NCBI GenBank assembly: GCA_001802945.1
Contig: MHAK01000112.1
Location: 1 to 64,000, forward strand
Reading direction: 5' to 3'
From: Ignavibacteria bacterium RIFCSPLOWO2_12_FULL_56_21
GTDB taxonomy: Bacteria; Bacteroidota; Ignavibacteria; UBA10030
Length of the DNA: 64,000 bases
Part shown: positions 1-9,281 of the stretch, piece after piece
Numbering within the stretch: position 1 is the stretch's first letter
How the letters are laid out: each line of letters starts with the position of its first letter
Notes under the pieces: generated by a model
What the model was told of the DNA's origin: nothing
Databases searched by the model: none
Seen by the model: only the letters and a program-made list of their open reading frames with translations
Translations under genes and position numbers: made by a program

Positions 1-2447
1 TTCCGCCTGGAACGTACGACGTTCGTATCAGCAGCATCGGATATCAAACCAAAATTGTGCAGCAACTGAGAATATCGGCGGGGCAGACCACGACGCTCAA
101 CGAGTCTCTACCGGAAGAAGTGATCGAGTCACAGGAAGTCATCATCACGGCAGACCGACCGCTTGTGGATGTCCGTCAAACAAGTTCGGTTTCTATCCTT
201 GCAAAAGAAGACATCGCCGTTCTCCCCGTCCAGGACCTCAGCGATATTATCAACCTTCAGGCAGGTGTTGTCGACGGCCATTTTCGTGGGGGTCGCAAGG
301 GGGAAGTACAATACCAGCTCGATGGGGTGTCGGTCAATAATCCGTTCGATAATTCTTCCAGCGTTCGTCTCGATCGGTCGGTGCTTCAAGAAGTGCAAGT
401 TATCAGTGGGACGTTTGATGCAGAGTATGGACAGGCGATGAGCGGTGTAGTCAATGCCATTCTGAAAAGTGGTTCTGAGAACGCTTTCGAGTGGAGCGGG
501 GAAACATACATAGGCGATGTGCACACGTCCTCAAGCAACCGTGGATTCACGTTTACCAGAGCCTTGCGTCCATGGGCTATCCAGAATTATCAATTTAGCC
601 TGAGTGGCCCGACGTTTCTTCCTGCAACAACTTTCCTCGTGGGCCTTCGCCGCTATACAAGTGATGGGTATCTCTTTGGTGAAAGGAGATTCTCGCCGAC
701 GGACAGATCTGACCTCGAGAGCAAGACCTTCTATCCCACGGGAGATGGATCTGTTGTTCCCATGACTCCTTTTGGCGAATGGGGCGGTCAGCTCAAACTC
801 TCCAATCGATCGCTGGACAACATCCAGGTTGGCTACCAGGCCATTGGCAATAACATTACCGAAAAGAGATACAACCATTTTTTCAGGTTGAACCCCGATG
901 GTGAAAAAACGCAGAGAAGCGTATCGCTGGCTCACGGGTTCGATTGGACACATACGCTTTCAGACATCATGTTCTACACTGTAAACGTTCGCCAAAATTT
1001 CTTCGAGTATTCCGACCTGATGTATGAAGATGTCTTTGACCCGCGTTATCTGGAGGCAGGAGATCCAAAATCGGATGCGACGTACAGTTTAGGGGCGGCG
1101 GTGCAGGGCGTTGACCTGAACCGCTTCAGACAAAAGACGAATTCGTTCGTCGTGAAAGCGTCGGCAACGTATCAAGCGACGAGGTCTCACCTCATGAAGC
1201 TTGGTGGTGAAGGCCAACTCTCCTTGCTTTCGTTCGGTTCACCGGGTGTGCTGGTGCCGACGACAGTGGGAGGGGTGCAAGTTCTTCTTCCCCGCATCGA
1301 TCATCCGGATTATCCCGGAGTGAGGACGTACAAACCTGTATCGTATGCGGTGTTTGCGCAAGATCGTATGGAGTGGAACGACATTACGGTTCGGGCCGGT
1401 TTGCGCATGGAGTACTTTTCCGCAAACACCCGCGTACCGAGCGATCTGCAAAACCCTGCGAACACCATCTCCGGTGCTCCTCTTTCCATTCCCATTAAGA
1501 CCACAGACAAGATCGTAGTGGCTCCTCGATTGGGCGTATCGTATCCCATACTCGAACGAGGCTCGATCTTTTTCTCCTACGGGCATTTCTATCAAATGCC
1601 GGGATTGGGACAACTCTTTTCAAACTCGGATTACTCCGTTCTGAAAGAGCTTCAAGCTGGAGGTGTCTCGTATGGTGTACTCGGTAATCCCGATTTGAAG
1701 CCGGAGTTCACCGCGCAGTATGAGTTTGGCTTCAAGGCGGAATTCACAGAGTATTTTGGTATGGATGTAAGTTTGTTCTCGAAAGATATCCGGGACCTTT
1801 TGGGAGTTGAGTTCATTTCCACATATGCTGCGGCGGAATATGCCCACCTCACGAATGTCGATTTTGGAACCGTCAGCGGATTCACCATTGCGCTCGACCA
1901 CCGTAGTTTCGGGATGCTCAACGTCAACGTGGACTATACATACCAATTTGCTCAAGGAAACTCGAGTGATCCACGAGAGACGGCCACGCGCGCTGAAGCT
2001 GGGGAAGATCCGCGCCCGCGACAGGTACCCCTGTTGTGGGACCAACGTCACACGTTGAATGCGGTTTTTGTGCTGCAAGAGCCGGGTGATTTTAGCGTCA
2101 CGTCGATCATTAAATTCGCGAGCGGCCAACCGTATACACCCTCCATCGGAACCGGATTTGGTGCTTCGCTGGAGGCCAATTCGGGTCGAAAACCTTCTTC
2201 CGTGCTTGTGGATGTCCGGGGTGAAAAACACTTCGCATTTGGCGGTCTCGATCTGAGTGTCTTTGCTCGAGTGTTCAATCTGTTCGACTCGCGCTTCTTC
2301 AACGGCTTTGTGTTCGCCGATACCGGGAGCCCAGATTATTCGCTCAATCCCGTCGGTGATCAAGTGACACTTTCCGACCCGAGCCGATACTATGCACCGC
2401 GAAGAATTGAAATCGGGATGTCTTTCAGGGGCATCGTGCAACAATGA
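1..2447 (+). CDS. TonB-dependent outer-membrane receptor, 5' end outside the window
   Basis: Outer-membrane 22-stranded barrel that imports ligands using TonB energy. The reading frame is open from base 3, so the gene starts upstream of the window; about 814 residues are visible. The first residues look like the end of a CarboxypepD_reg-like N-terminal domain. A plug domain follows (motifs QYQLDGVSVNNPF and DAEYGQAMSGVVNAILKSG), then a long beta-rich barrel with alternating aromatic residues ending in a terminal aromatic-rich strand (RRIEIGMSFRG). It overlaps the next gene by 4 nt (ATGA) and heads a triad with a T9SS cargo protein and a PorV-like barrel. The carbohydrate genes that follow suggest a glycan ligand, but nothing in the protein itself shows the substrate. 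The family assignment is firm; the ligand is inference. Confidence 0.9.
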   Translation, partial: PPGTYDVRISSIGYQTKIVQQLRISAGQTTTLNESLPEEVIESQEVIITADRPLVDVRQTSSVSILAKEDIAVLPVQDLSDIINLQAGVVDGHFRGGRKGEVQYQLDGVSVNNPFDNSSSVRLDRSVLQEVQVISGTFDAEYGQAMSGVVNAILKSGSENAFEWSGETYIGDVHTSSSNRGFTFTRALRPWAIQNYQFSLSGPTFLPATTFLVGLRRYTSDGYLFGERRFSPTDRSDLESKTFYPTGDGSVVPMTPFGEWGGQLKLSNRSLDNIQVGYQAIGNNITEKRYNHFFRLNPDGEKTQRSVSLAHGFDWTHTLSDIMFYTVNVRQNFFEYSDLMYEDVFDPRYLEAGDPKSDATYSLGAAVQGVDLNRFRQKTNSFVVKASATYQATRSHLMKLGGEGQLSLLSFGSPGVLVPTTVGGVQVLLPRIDHPDYPGVRTYKPVSYAVFAQDRMEWNDITVRAGLRMEYFSANTRVPSDLQNPANTISGAPLSIPIKTTDKIVVAPRLGVSYPILERGSIFFSYGHFYQMPGLGQLFSNSDYSVLKELQAGGVSYGVLGNPDLKPEFTAQYEFGFKAEFTEYFGMDVSLFSKDIRDLLGVEFISTYAAAEYAHLTNVDFGTVSGFTIALDHRSFGMLNVNVDYTYQFAQGNSSDPRETATRAEAGEDPRPRQVPLLWDQRHTLNAVFVLQEPGDFSVTSIIKFASGQPYTPSIGTGFGASLEANSGRKPSSVLVDVRGEKHFAFGGLDLSVFARVFNLFDSRFFNGFVFADTGSPDYSLNPVGDQVTLSDPSRYYAPRRIEIGMSFRGIVQQ

Positions 2448-5400
2448 ACACTCCCCTCATGCGACGGCATTCTTTTGCGATTTTCTTTTCTCTTTCTCAC
2501 CTCTCCTTGCTCGTACTCGTGCCGGCGTTGGCACAGCTTCAACCTGTCGTACCACTGGATCAGCGGGGGCGTGTGGATGCAGAGCGAAGCGGCATTCATG
2601 ATGCCAATAGCATCAGATCCGTCTTTTACAACTACGGAATGGTCGGCGATTTTCCACCGGATCCGGGAAATGTTGATCTCAGCGTTTTCCACTCCGTGGA
2701 AGTTCCAAAGGGAAGTGGCATCAACTACAGCGACGGCATCACGCCTTTTGTTCTTGCGAGAATCCGGCAGCGGAATGGTGTTGAGGCATACATCATGGAA
2801 ACGGGCTACAGAGAGAATCAGGGATTCAGTCCAAACAGGAATCGGGTGATGCGCTTCGAACCGCGGCCCGGTTTTTTTCAAGCTGATCCCGCCATCAACC
2901 GGGGGCGTTCCGTAGCACTCAGCAACGACCCGCGAACATGGCCGGATGCGTGGATCGACAAGACGAACGATCCCGATGATCCCGGATGGTCTGGATCCTG
3001 GAACGGCTATTTTGGAAAACGCCCCGCGGCAGATCTTGAGAGCTTCAGTCTGATGGATGATGATTTCTATGACGCCTGGGACTACTACCCGGATTCGCGC
3101 GACACGACACGTCGGGGACTTGGACTGCGTATAGTCGTAAGAGGGTTCCAATGGGCGAATCCTCAGGCGGCAAACGTCGTCTTCTGGCACTATGATATTA
3201 CCAATGAAAGCACAACAGATTACGACGACAACATCATCTTTGGACTGTACATGGATTCCGGCGTCGGGGGCTCCGCTATGTCCTGCGACGGAGTATTCGA
3301 ATCGGATGACGACAATGCATTCTTTGATAAATCGTTTGGACTCAATCTCGTGTACACGTGGGACAAGCAGGGGCATGGCGTGGGGCTCAGGACTAACTGT
3401 GCAACGACCGGCTATCTTGGATACGCGTATCTCGAAACGCCCGGCAACGGCACCGATGGTATTGACAACGATGTCGACGGGATCACAGAAGAAGGGCGAG
3501 ACTCGGGCCCGGGGCAACTGATCGTCGGAACTGCAACAATTCTAGCGTACGTGCAGACCCAATACAACCTCGTTAATTTCGAGCAGGCGTACGGACCGAT
3601 TGATCAGCTTCCCGCAGTCAAGGCAGGACGATGGTGGACGGGTGATGAAGATATGGATTGGGTGGCCGATCTTCATGACACCGGTGTGGATGGAATCTGG
3701 GGAACGAACGATACCGGAGAAGGAGATGGAATTCCGACCGATGGAGAGACAAACTTCGATCGCACCGATCTTCACGAGTCCGATCAAATAGGATTGACCG
3801 GATTCAAGATGAATCGGATCAGACCGGGGCAGGGAAATCCGTCCACGGAACAAGATTACATCGTGTTCTTTGATGACGGGAGAGCTTGGCCACGACGTCT
3901 GTGGGAACATTTCACGAATGTAGACCCGGGCGCTCGATTTGATTCGGCCTTGGTGGCGAATTATAATCTCGGTTTTCTGTTTGCTTCCGGTCCCTTCAAG
4001 CTGGCAGCCGGCAAGACAGAGCGATTTAGCCTGGCATTGGGATATGGAGGGGATCTGGACGAACTTCGGAGATCCGTGCGCACCGTGCAGCAGATCTACA
4101 ATGCGAACTACCAGTTTGCCGTTCCACCGCCAATGCCCACGGTTCACGCTGAAGCTGGTGATGGGTATGTGCGGTTGTCATGGGATGATGTAGCCGAGCG
4201 GGGTGTTGATCCGGTTACGCTGAAGAACGATTTCGAAGGGTATCGGATCTACCGATCGACCGAACCGTTCTTTCTCGACCCAAAAGTCGTTTCTAATGCC
4301 CGCGGCACTGGCCCGATCGGCCACGGTCGCCCGATTGCTCAATTTGACCTGAAGAACGGCATCAAGGAATTCTCCCAGCAGATGGTTGAAGGAGTCGGCT
4401 ATTATCTTGGGGACGATGTAGGAATCACTCATACGTGGGTTGACAGCAACGTGACAAATGGACAGCTCTATAATTATGCGATCACGTCCTACGACCATGG
4501 CTCAGACTCGTTGGAATTCTATCCTTCAGAGAATGCGATCACAATTTCGCGGACGGCCCGCGGTGGAGTCATCTTGCCGCAAAATGCAGTTGAAGTCCGG
4601 CCAAATCCGAAGGTGCTCGGATATGCAGGGGCAACGACGAGTTCTCTTTTTCGCCTCTCCGGGATCGGAACAGGGACGATAGAAACGAAAGTTGTCAATT
4701 CTGACCTTGTTCCGGACAATCATACATTCAATCTCGTGTTCAAAACCGACGCATCGGTGAATATCCGGGCGGATTTCTATGAGCTCATCGACAGCACAAC
4801 CGGAAAAATCTTGATCAGCAAGGGAACAATACTCGACGGAAAAGAAACAGGTCAGGTGGGAGGTGGGATACTCCCCGTTATCAACACCCCGCAGACTGTT
4901 CTTTTCAACAACGCGCTGAGTGGGTTCAGTCCACAAAGTCAATCGAACACCCGCTTGAAGCTCACGTATCAGGAAGTTCTTCCCATTAATCAATTCCGGC
5001 CGGGCTTCCCCGATAATCTAACGATCACATTCAGTAGCGTTCCACTCGACACATCCCTTCCTGCTGTCGGCCGGCCGGCAAAGCCGGTGAGATTTAGAGT
5101 CGTCGCCAATACAGACAGCGGCGCATACCGGCTGAAAACTCAGTTCCGCGACCTTGACAATGACAGCACGCTCAGTCGGCCCGACGAATTCTTTGACATT
5201 GTAACGTATCTCCCGAGCGCGCCCTCTACACCGCGCGCAACGTGGCGCGTAGAACTTGACACCACCGACCAGTATGTGCGTGGCGCCATCGTCCCACCGA
5301 CGCAAGGTGATGTGTTTGAAGCCATCATTGATAAGCCTTTTGGAGCGGGCGATAATTTTACCTTTATCACCACAGGCTATTCCGTCAATGTTGAAAAGGC

Positions 5401-5725
5401 GAAGCAAGAGTTCACATTCAGACCGTATGTTGTTCCGAATCCTTACGTCGGGTCAGCCAGTTTTGAGCCTGAACGGTTTGCAGTGGCTGGACGTGGTGAG
5501 CGCCGGATCGAATTCCGCGGATTACCCGCAAATGCGATCATTCGCATTTACACAGTCAGAGGAGAACTCGTCCAAACGCTGCACCACGATGGTTCGATCG
5601 ATGGATTTGTAGCGTGGAATCTCAGGACGAAAGATAATCTTGAGATCGCTCCGGGACTCTACATTTACCATGTGGATAGTAATGAATTCGGATCTTCCAT
5701 AGGAAAGTTCGCGGTCATCAAATAG
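2444..5725 (+). CDS. large secreted protein with fibronectin-III-like and T9SS C-terminal sorting domain
   Basis: Predicted extracellular or cell-surface protein of 1,093 residues. An N-terminal signal peptide (hydrophobic run ending in PALAQ, about residue 30) is followed by a large region of unknown function. Asp/Gly-rich stretches resembling calcium-binding loops occur near residues 330-350 (GTDGIDNDVDGITEEGRDSG) and 400-440. A fibronectin type III-like segment starts near residue 565 (DGYVRLSWDDV, FEGYRIYRS). The last about 95 residues (YVVPNPYVGSA, then RIYTVRGELVQTL and APGLYIYHVDS) match the FlgD/T9SS type A sorting fold. Start ATG overlaps the receptor stop. Placed between a TonB receptor and a PorV-like protein, it may be a surface partner of that receptor, but I recognise no catalytic domain. 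The function is unknown; the secretion route is inferred from the C-terminus. Confidence 0.85.
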   Translation: MNTPLMRRHSFAIFFSLSHLSLLVLVPALAQLQPVVPLDQRGRVDAERSGIHDANSIRSVFYNYGMVGDFPPDPGNVDLSVFHSVEVPKGSGINYSDGITPFVLARIRQRNGVEAYIMETGYRENQGFSPNRNRVMRFEPRPGFFQADPAINRGRSVALSNDPRTWPDAWIDKTNDPDDPGWSGSWNGYFGKRPAADLESFSLMDDDFYDAWDYYPDSRDTTRRGLGLRIVVRGFQWANPQAANVVFWHYDITNESTTDYDDNIIFGLYMDSGVGGSAMSCDGVFESDDDNAFFDKSFGLNLVYTWDKQGHGVGLRTNCATTGYLGYAYLETPGNGTDGIDNDVDGITEEGRDSGPGQLIVGTATILAYVQTQYNLVNFEQAYGPIDQLPAVKAGRWWTGDEDMDWVADLHDTGVDGIWGTNDTGEGDGIPTDGETNFDRTDLHESDQIGLTGFKMNRIRPGQGNPSTEQDYIVFFDDGRAWPRRLWEHFTNVDPGARFDSALVANYNLGFLFASGPFKLAAGKTERFSLALGYGGDLDELRRSVRTVQQIYNANYQFAVPPPMPTVHAEAGDGYVRLSWDDVAERGVDPVTLKNDFEGYRIYRSTEPFFLDPKVVSNARGTGPIGHGRPIAQFDLKNGIKEFSQQMVEGVGYYLGDDVGITHTWVDSNVTNGQLYNYAITSYDHGSDSLEFYPSENAITISRTARGGVILPQNAVEVRPNPKVLGYAGATTSSLFRLSGIGTGTIETKVVNSDLVPDNHTFNLVFKTDASVNIRADFYELIDSTTGKILISKGTILDGKETGQVGGGILPVINTPQTVLFNNALSGFSPQSQSNTRLKLTYQEVLPINQFRPGFPDNLTITFSSVPLDTSLPAVGRPAKPVRFRVVANTDSGAYRLKTQFRDLDNDSTLSRPDEFFDIVTYLPSAPSTPRATWRVELDTTDQYVRGAIVPPTQGDVFEAIIDKPFGAGDNFTFITTGYSVNVEKAKQEFTFRPYVVPNPYVGSASFEPERFAVAGRGERRIEFRGLPANAIIRIYTVRGELVQTLHHDGSIDGFVAWNLRTKDNLEIAPGLYIYHVDSNEFGSSIGKFAVIK

Positions 5726-5726
5726 C

Positions 5727-6752
5727 ATGAGAGCGCAAGCACACTTTCGACGGATCGCCGCCTTTCTTATCGTCCAACTGTGCGTCAGTGGATTTCTTCG
5801 GGCGCAAAGCAAGACCGGCACGACCATTGGCCAGTTTTTGATGATCGAACCGAGTGCGCGGATGGGTGCCATGGGAAATGCGGGAGTGGCGTCGTACGAT
5901 GAAGTCATTGCCGCCTACTATAACCCCGGAGCACTGGGTCATGTGGCTTCCAGCCAGGCACAGTTCACGCACAGTCTCTGGATCGCCGATATTGCTTACG
6001 ATTATGCAGGGGTCGGTATAAAGTTGGCTGAAACCCAAATGCTGTATCTCAGCATGACTTCCCTCAATTCCGGTGAGATCGACGTCCGGACCGTTGAAAG
6101 GCCGTTGGGAACCGGAGAACGATACACGGTCTCCAATGTCGCTTTTGGCATAGGGTATGGCCGGCGCATCACCGACAGATTCTCCGCCGGGCTTCAGGTC
6201 TCGTACATGCAGGAAACCATCTGGCACAGTTCGCTTGGCGCATTCGCTCTGAATTTCGGGACTCTGTATCAACTGTCGGCGGACGGCATAAACATCGGCG
6301 CCAGCATTTCCAATTTTGGAACCCGGGGGCGTTACAATGGACGAGACCTTCGCATTCGCTACGATCTGGACCCGGATAAATACGGTGATAACAGCAATCT
6401 TCCGGGTGAAGTCTACACGGAAGAATTCTCGTTGCCCGTCATCTTCCGCGTTGGTCTTGCTGTACCGCTGCTCATCGATGAGAACAACCGATTTCGATTT
6501 GCGATCGATGCGTTCCATCCCAACGACAACACAGAAAGTGTCAGCTTGGGTGCTGAGTGGAACTTCATGGGAATATTTTCTCTTCGGGGGGGGTATCAGA
6601 ATCTTTACCAGAAGGATGCTGAGGTTGGACTAACAACGGGCGCCGGGTTGGAGTATGAGGTTTTTGGCTCACTACTTCATGTTGACTATGCATGGGCAGA
6701 ACATGGGCGGTTGAACGATACACATCGGTTCACCGTTGGAGTAGGATTCTGA
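5727..6752 (+). CDS. PorV/PorQ family outer-membrane protein
   Basis: 341-residue beta-barrel protein with a signal peptide (cleavage probably after FLRAQ). The N-terminal block (PSARMGAMGNAGVAS, then AYYNPGALG) is the hallmark of the PorV/PorQ (UPF0164, FadL-like) family, in which members act as shuttle or attachment proteins for T9SS substrates. The rest is alternating beta strand ending in VGF, a typical barrel terminus. The ATG lies one base after the upstream stop, so it is probably co-transcribed with the receptor and the T9SS cargo protein. Many Ignavibacteria encode numerous PorV paralogues beside cargo genes, which fits here. Whether it serves its neighbour specifically is inference. 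Confidence 0.85.
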   Translation: MRAQAHFRRIAAFLIVQLCVSGFLRAQSKTGTTIGQFLMIEPSARMGAMGNAGVASYDEVIAAYYNPGALGHVASSQAQFTHSLWIADIAYDYAGVGIKLAETQMLYLSMTSLNSGEIDVRTVERPLGTGERYTVSNVAFGIGYGRRITDRFSAGLQVSYMQETIWHSSLGAFALNFGTLYQLSADGINIGASISNFGTRGRYNGRDLRIRYDLDPDKYGDNSNLPGEVYTEEFSLPVIFRVGLAVPLLIDENNRFRFAIDAFHPNDNTESVSLGAEWNFMGIFSLRGGYQNLYQKDAEVGLTTGAGLEYEVFGSLLHVDYAWAEHGRLNDTHRFTVGVGF

Positions 6753-6860
6753 ATCGCAGCGTGTAGGTCAAAGATTCGCGAAGGTCCTTCACCAAACACG
6801 TCATCCCCGACTGTCGCGTTTGCTGGCGCAGGTCCTCAGTTTCCCTTCTTTCTTCCACCG

Positions 6861-9281
6861 TTGTCCAAAGATCACTCTGAATTGAAACTCTTCAAGAACA
6901 CATACGGTTACTTTGACAAGACGCATAACGAATACGTTATTACGAATCCAAAAACACCGCGCCCTTGGATTAATGTTCTTGGTAACGGCGATTATGGAAT
7001 GACGATCTCTCAAACTGGTTCTGGTTATAGCTGGAGAACCCACGCGCAATTGAATCGCCTGACGCGATGGGAGCAGGACATCATTAAGGACGAGTGGGGA
7101 AAGTACGTCTACGTTCGTGATGCAAACACCAAAAGGGTCTGGTCGGTCGGATGGAAACCCGTGTGTGCCAAACCGGACCGATACGAATGCCGGCATGGTA
7201 TCGGCTACACCATCATCACATCGCTCAATGAAGGCATAGAAACTGAGTTGTTAACATTTGTGCCGATTGATGAGCCGATGGAAGTCTGGAACCTTACGCT
7301 CAGAAACACTACGCGAAAAGCGCGCAAACTGAGTCTCTTTACGTATCTTGAATGGGGTCTCGGTGCGTCGCCCGATTGGCATCGGGAGTTTCACAAGTGC
7401 TTCATCGAAACTTCGTATGACAACCGACTGGCTGCATTGTTTGCAACAAAAAGGCTGTGGGAGGTTCCGACGGAGAACGGGCATTGGAATACCGGCTGGC
7501 CCTACATTGCCTTTCATGCTTCCAGTATAAAGCCCGCATCGTTCGATGCCGACAAGGAATCGTTTCTTGGCATGTATAGGGACCAACAAATGCCTCGCTC
7601 TGTCCTGGAGGGGCGCCTCCAAAAGCATACGGGAAACGGTCTCGATCCTGTAGCAAGTTTGCACATTAATGTCGCCCTCCAACCAGGGGAAGAAAAGACC
7701 GTATCGTTTGTCCTCGGGGCAGCTTCTTCACTGGAAGAAGCGAAGATGCTTGTGAAGAAGTACAGGAAGACTGGAGCGGTCCGTGGTGCGCTGGAGCGAG
7801 TCAAACAAGGTTGGACGGAACGCCTGGGTACCGTTCGTGTCGACACACCCGATGAGGCCATGAACCTTATGTTGAACGTATGGCTGAAGTATCAGGCCAT
7901 TTCGGGGAGGATATGGGGACGCACGGCCTACTACCAAACGGGTGGCGCGTATGGTTTTCGTGATCAACTCCAGGATTCTCAGATCTTCCTTCCGATCGCC
8001 CCGGAGCGAACACAACAGCAAATACTAATTCATGCGAAGCATCAGTTTAAGGACGGAACCGTCTATCACTGGTGGCATCCCCTTACAGAGATCGGCCATC
8101 ACCCTGACGTTTCCGATAACCTCCTCTGGCTCCCGTTTGTTGTACACAGCTATCTTCAGGAGACGGATGACGCAGCAATTCTCGATAGTCAGGTTCCCTT
8201 TGTCGATGAGGCAACGCCTGCTTCACTCTACCAGCATTGCTGCCGGGCGATAGACAGAGCGTTGGAGCGCTTCAGCGAGAACGGTCTGCCACTCATCGGG
8301 TCGGGGGACTGGAACGACGGTTTGAGTGCAGTCGGATTGAAGATGAAAGGGGAATCCGTTTGGCTGGGTCATTTCCTTCATAAGATCCTTCATGATTTTT
8401 CGGAATGCACGTCAGCGCGTGGCGACCAGGATCGCACGGTCCGATACAAAGAACGAGCGGGCCAATTGCGTGAGGTTCTGAATTCCCGAGCATGGGATGG
8501 TGAGTGGTTCTGGAGGGCAACGAAAGACTCAGGGGAGAAGATCGGATCAAAAGAAAACCGGGAAGGAAGATTGTTTCTGAACGCCCAAACGTGGGCTGTC
8601 ATCTCCGGCGTGGCGGACCGCGAGCGATCGGAGCGGGTGATGGATGTCGTTGAGCAGAAATTGGAGTTCAAAGCAGGACCGGTGCTGCTCTACCCGGCTT
8701 ACAAAGCCACGGATGAAAAGATCGGATACCTCACTCGCTACGCCCCCGGTTCGCGTGAGAACGGGGGTGTCTATACGCACGCGGCTACATGGAGTGTGAT
8801 CTCGGCGGCGATGCTTGGACGTGGTGAAGCGGCATATCGCATTTTCTCAAAGCTCAATCCCGTCAACCGCAGCGGAAAAGCGGATGAGTACATGGCGGAA
8901 CCTTACGTTACACCAGGAAATATCGATGGACCCGAGTCTCCCTTCTACGGACGGGGCGGATGGACATGGTATACAGGATCGGCAGCGTGGCTGTTCAAGG
9001 TGGGATTGGAGTGGATCCTCGGTGTTCGTCCGACGAAGAAAGGTCTATTACTAAGTCCCTGCATTCCTAAGAAATGGAAGGGATTCAAGGTGCACAGGGT
9101 TTTCCGTGGGGCTGAGTATGAGATCGAAGTAAAGAACCCTACCCGCGTTAATACAGGAATTATCCGCGTGACGATTGATGGAAGCGAAACGGAAAGGTTC
9201 ACTCCGGATGATTCGGTTTTGCTTCCCGTATTTCAGGCCGGCTCGCGCCACGTTGTTTCTATAACGATGGGCTCGAAATGA
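6861..9281 (+). CDS. GH94 family glycoside phosphorylase
   Basis: 806-residue enzyme of glycoside hydrolase family 94, which reversibly phosphorolyses beta-linked gluco-oligosaccharides to alpha-glucose 1-phosphate. There is no signal peptide, so it is cytosolic. The N-terminal beta-sandwich (YGYFDKTHNEYVIT, PWINVLGNGDY) resembles cellobiose phosphorylase, whereas the (alpha/alpha)6 core (GGAYGFRDQLQDSQ, YHWWHPL, DNLLWLPFVVHSYLQ) is closer to the GH94 part of NdvB and relatives. The general-acid motif DWNDG is present at residues 483-487. Length matches cellobiose/cellobionate phosphorylases (about 800) rather than 1,2-beta-oligoglucan phosphorylase (about 1,100), so the linkage is uncertain. 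The start is TTG with no clear ribosome-binding site; a second TTG lies seven codons later. The stop overlaps the next gene. Context with GH144 enzymes suggests sophoro-oligosaccharides. Confidence 0.88.
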   Translation: MSKDHSELKLFKNTYGYFDKTHNEYVITNPKTPRPWINVLGNGDYGMTISQTGSGYSWRTHAQLNRLTRWEQDIIKDEWGKYVYVRDANTKRVWSVGWKPVCAKPDRYECRHGIGYTIITSLNEGIETELLTFVPIDEPMEVWNLTLRNTTRKARKLSLFTYLEWGLGASPDWHREFHKCFIETSYDNRLAALFATKRLWEVPTENGHWNTGWPYIAFHASSIKPASFDADKESFLGMYRDQQMPRSVLEGRLQKHTGNGLDPVASLHINVALQPGEEKTVSFVLGAASSLEEAKMLVKKYRKTGAVRGALERVKQGWTERLGTVRVDTPDEAMNLMLNVWLKYQAISGRIWGRTAYYQTGGAYGFRDQLQDSQIFLPIAPERTQQQILIHAKHQFKDGTVYHWWHPLTEIGHHPDVSDNLLWLPFVVHSYLQETDDAAILDSQVPFVDEATPASLYQHCCRAIDRALERFSENGLPLIGSGDWNDGLSAVGLKMKGESVWLGHFLHKILHDFSECTSARGDQDRTVRYKERAGQLREVLNSRAWDGEWFWRATKDSGEKIGSKENREGRLFLNAQTWAVISGVADRERSERVMDVVEQKLEFKAGPVLLYPAYKATDEKIGYLTRYAPGSRENGGVYTHAATWSVISAAMLGRGEAAYRIFSKLNPVNRSGKADEYMAEPYVTPGNIDGPESPFYGRGGWTWYTGSAAWLFKVGLEWILGVRPTKKGLLLSPCIPKKWKGFKVHRVFRGAEYEIEVKNPTRVNTGIIRVTIDGSETERFTPDDSVLLPVFQAGSRHVVSITMGSK

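Noticed and set aside
2390-3517. A 375-codon minus-strand open frame
   Set aside because: It is antisense to the start of the T9SS cargo gene, whose start codon overlaps the receptor stop.
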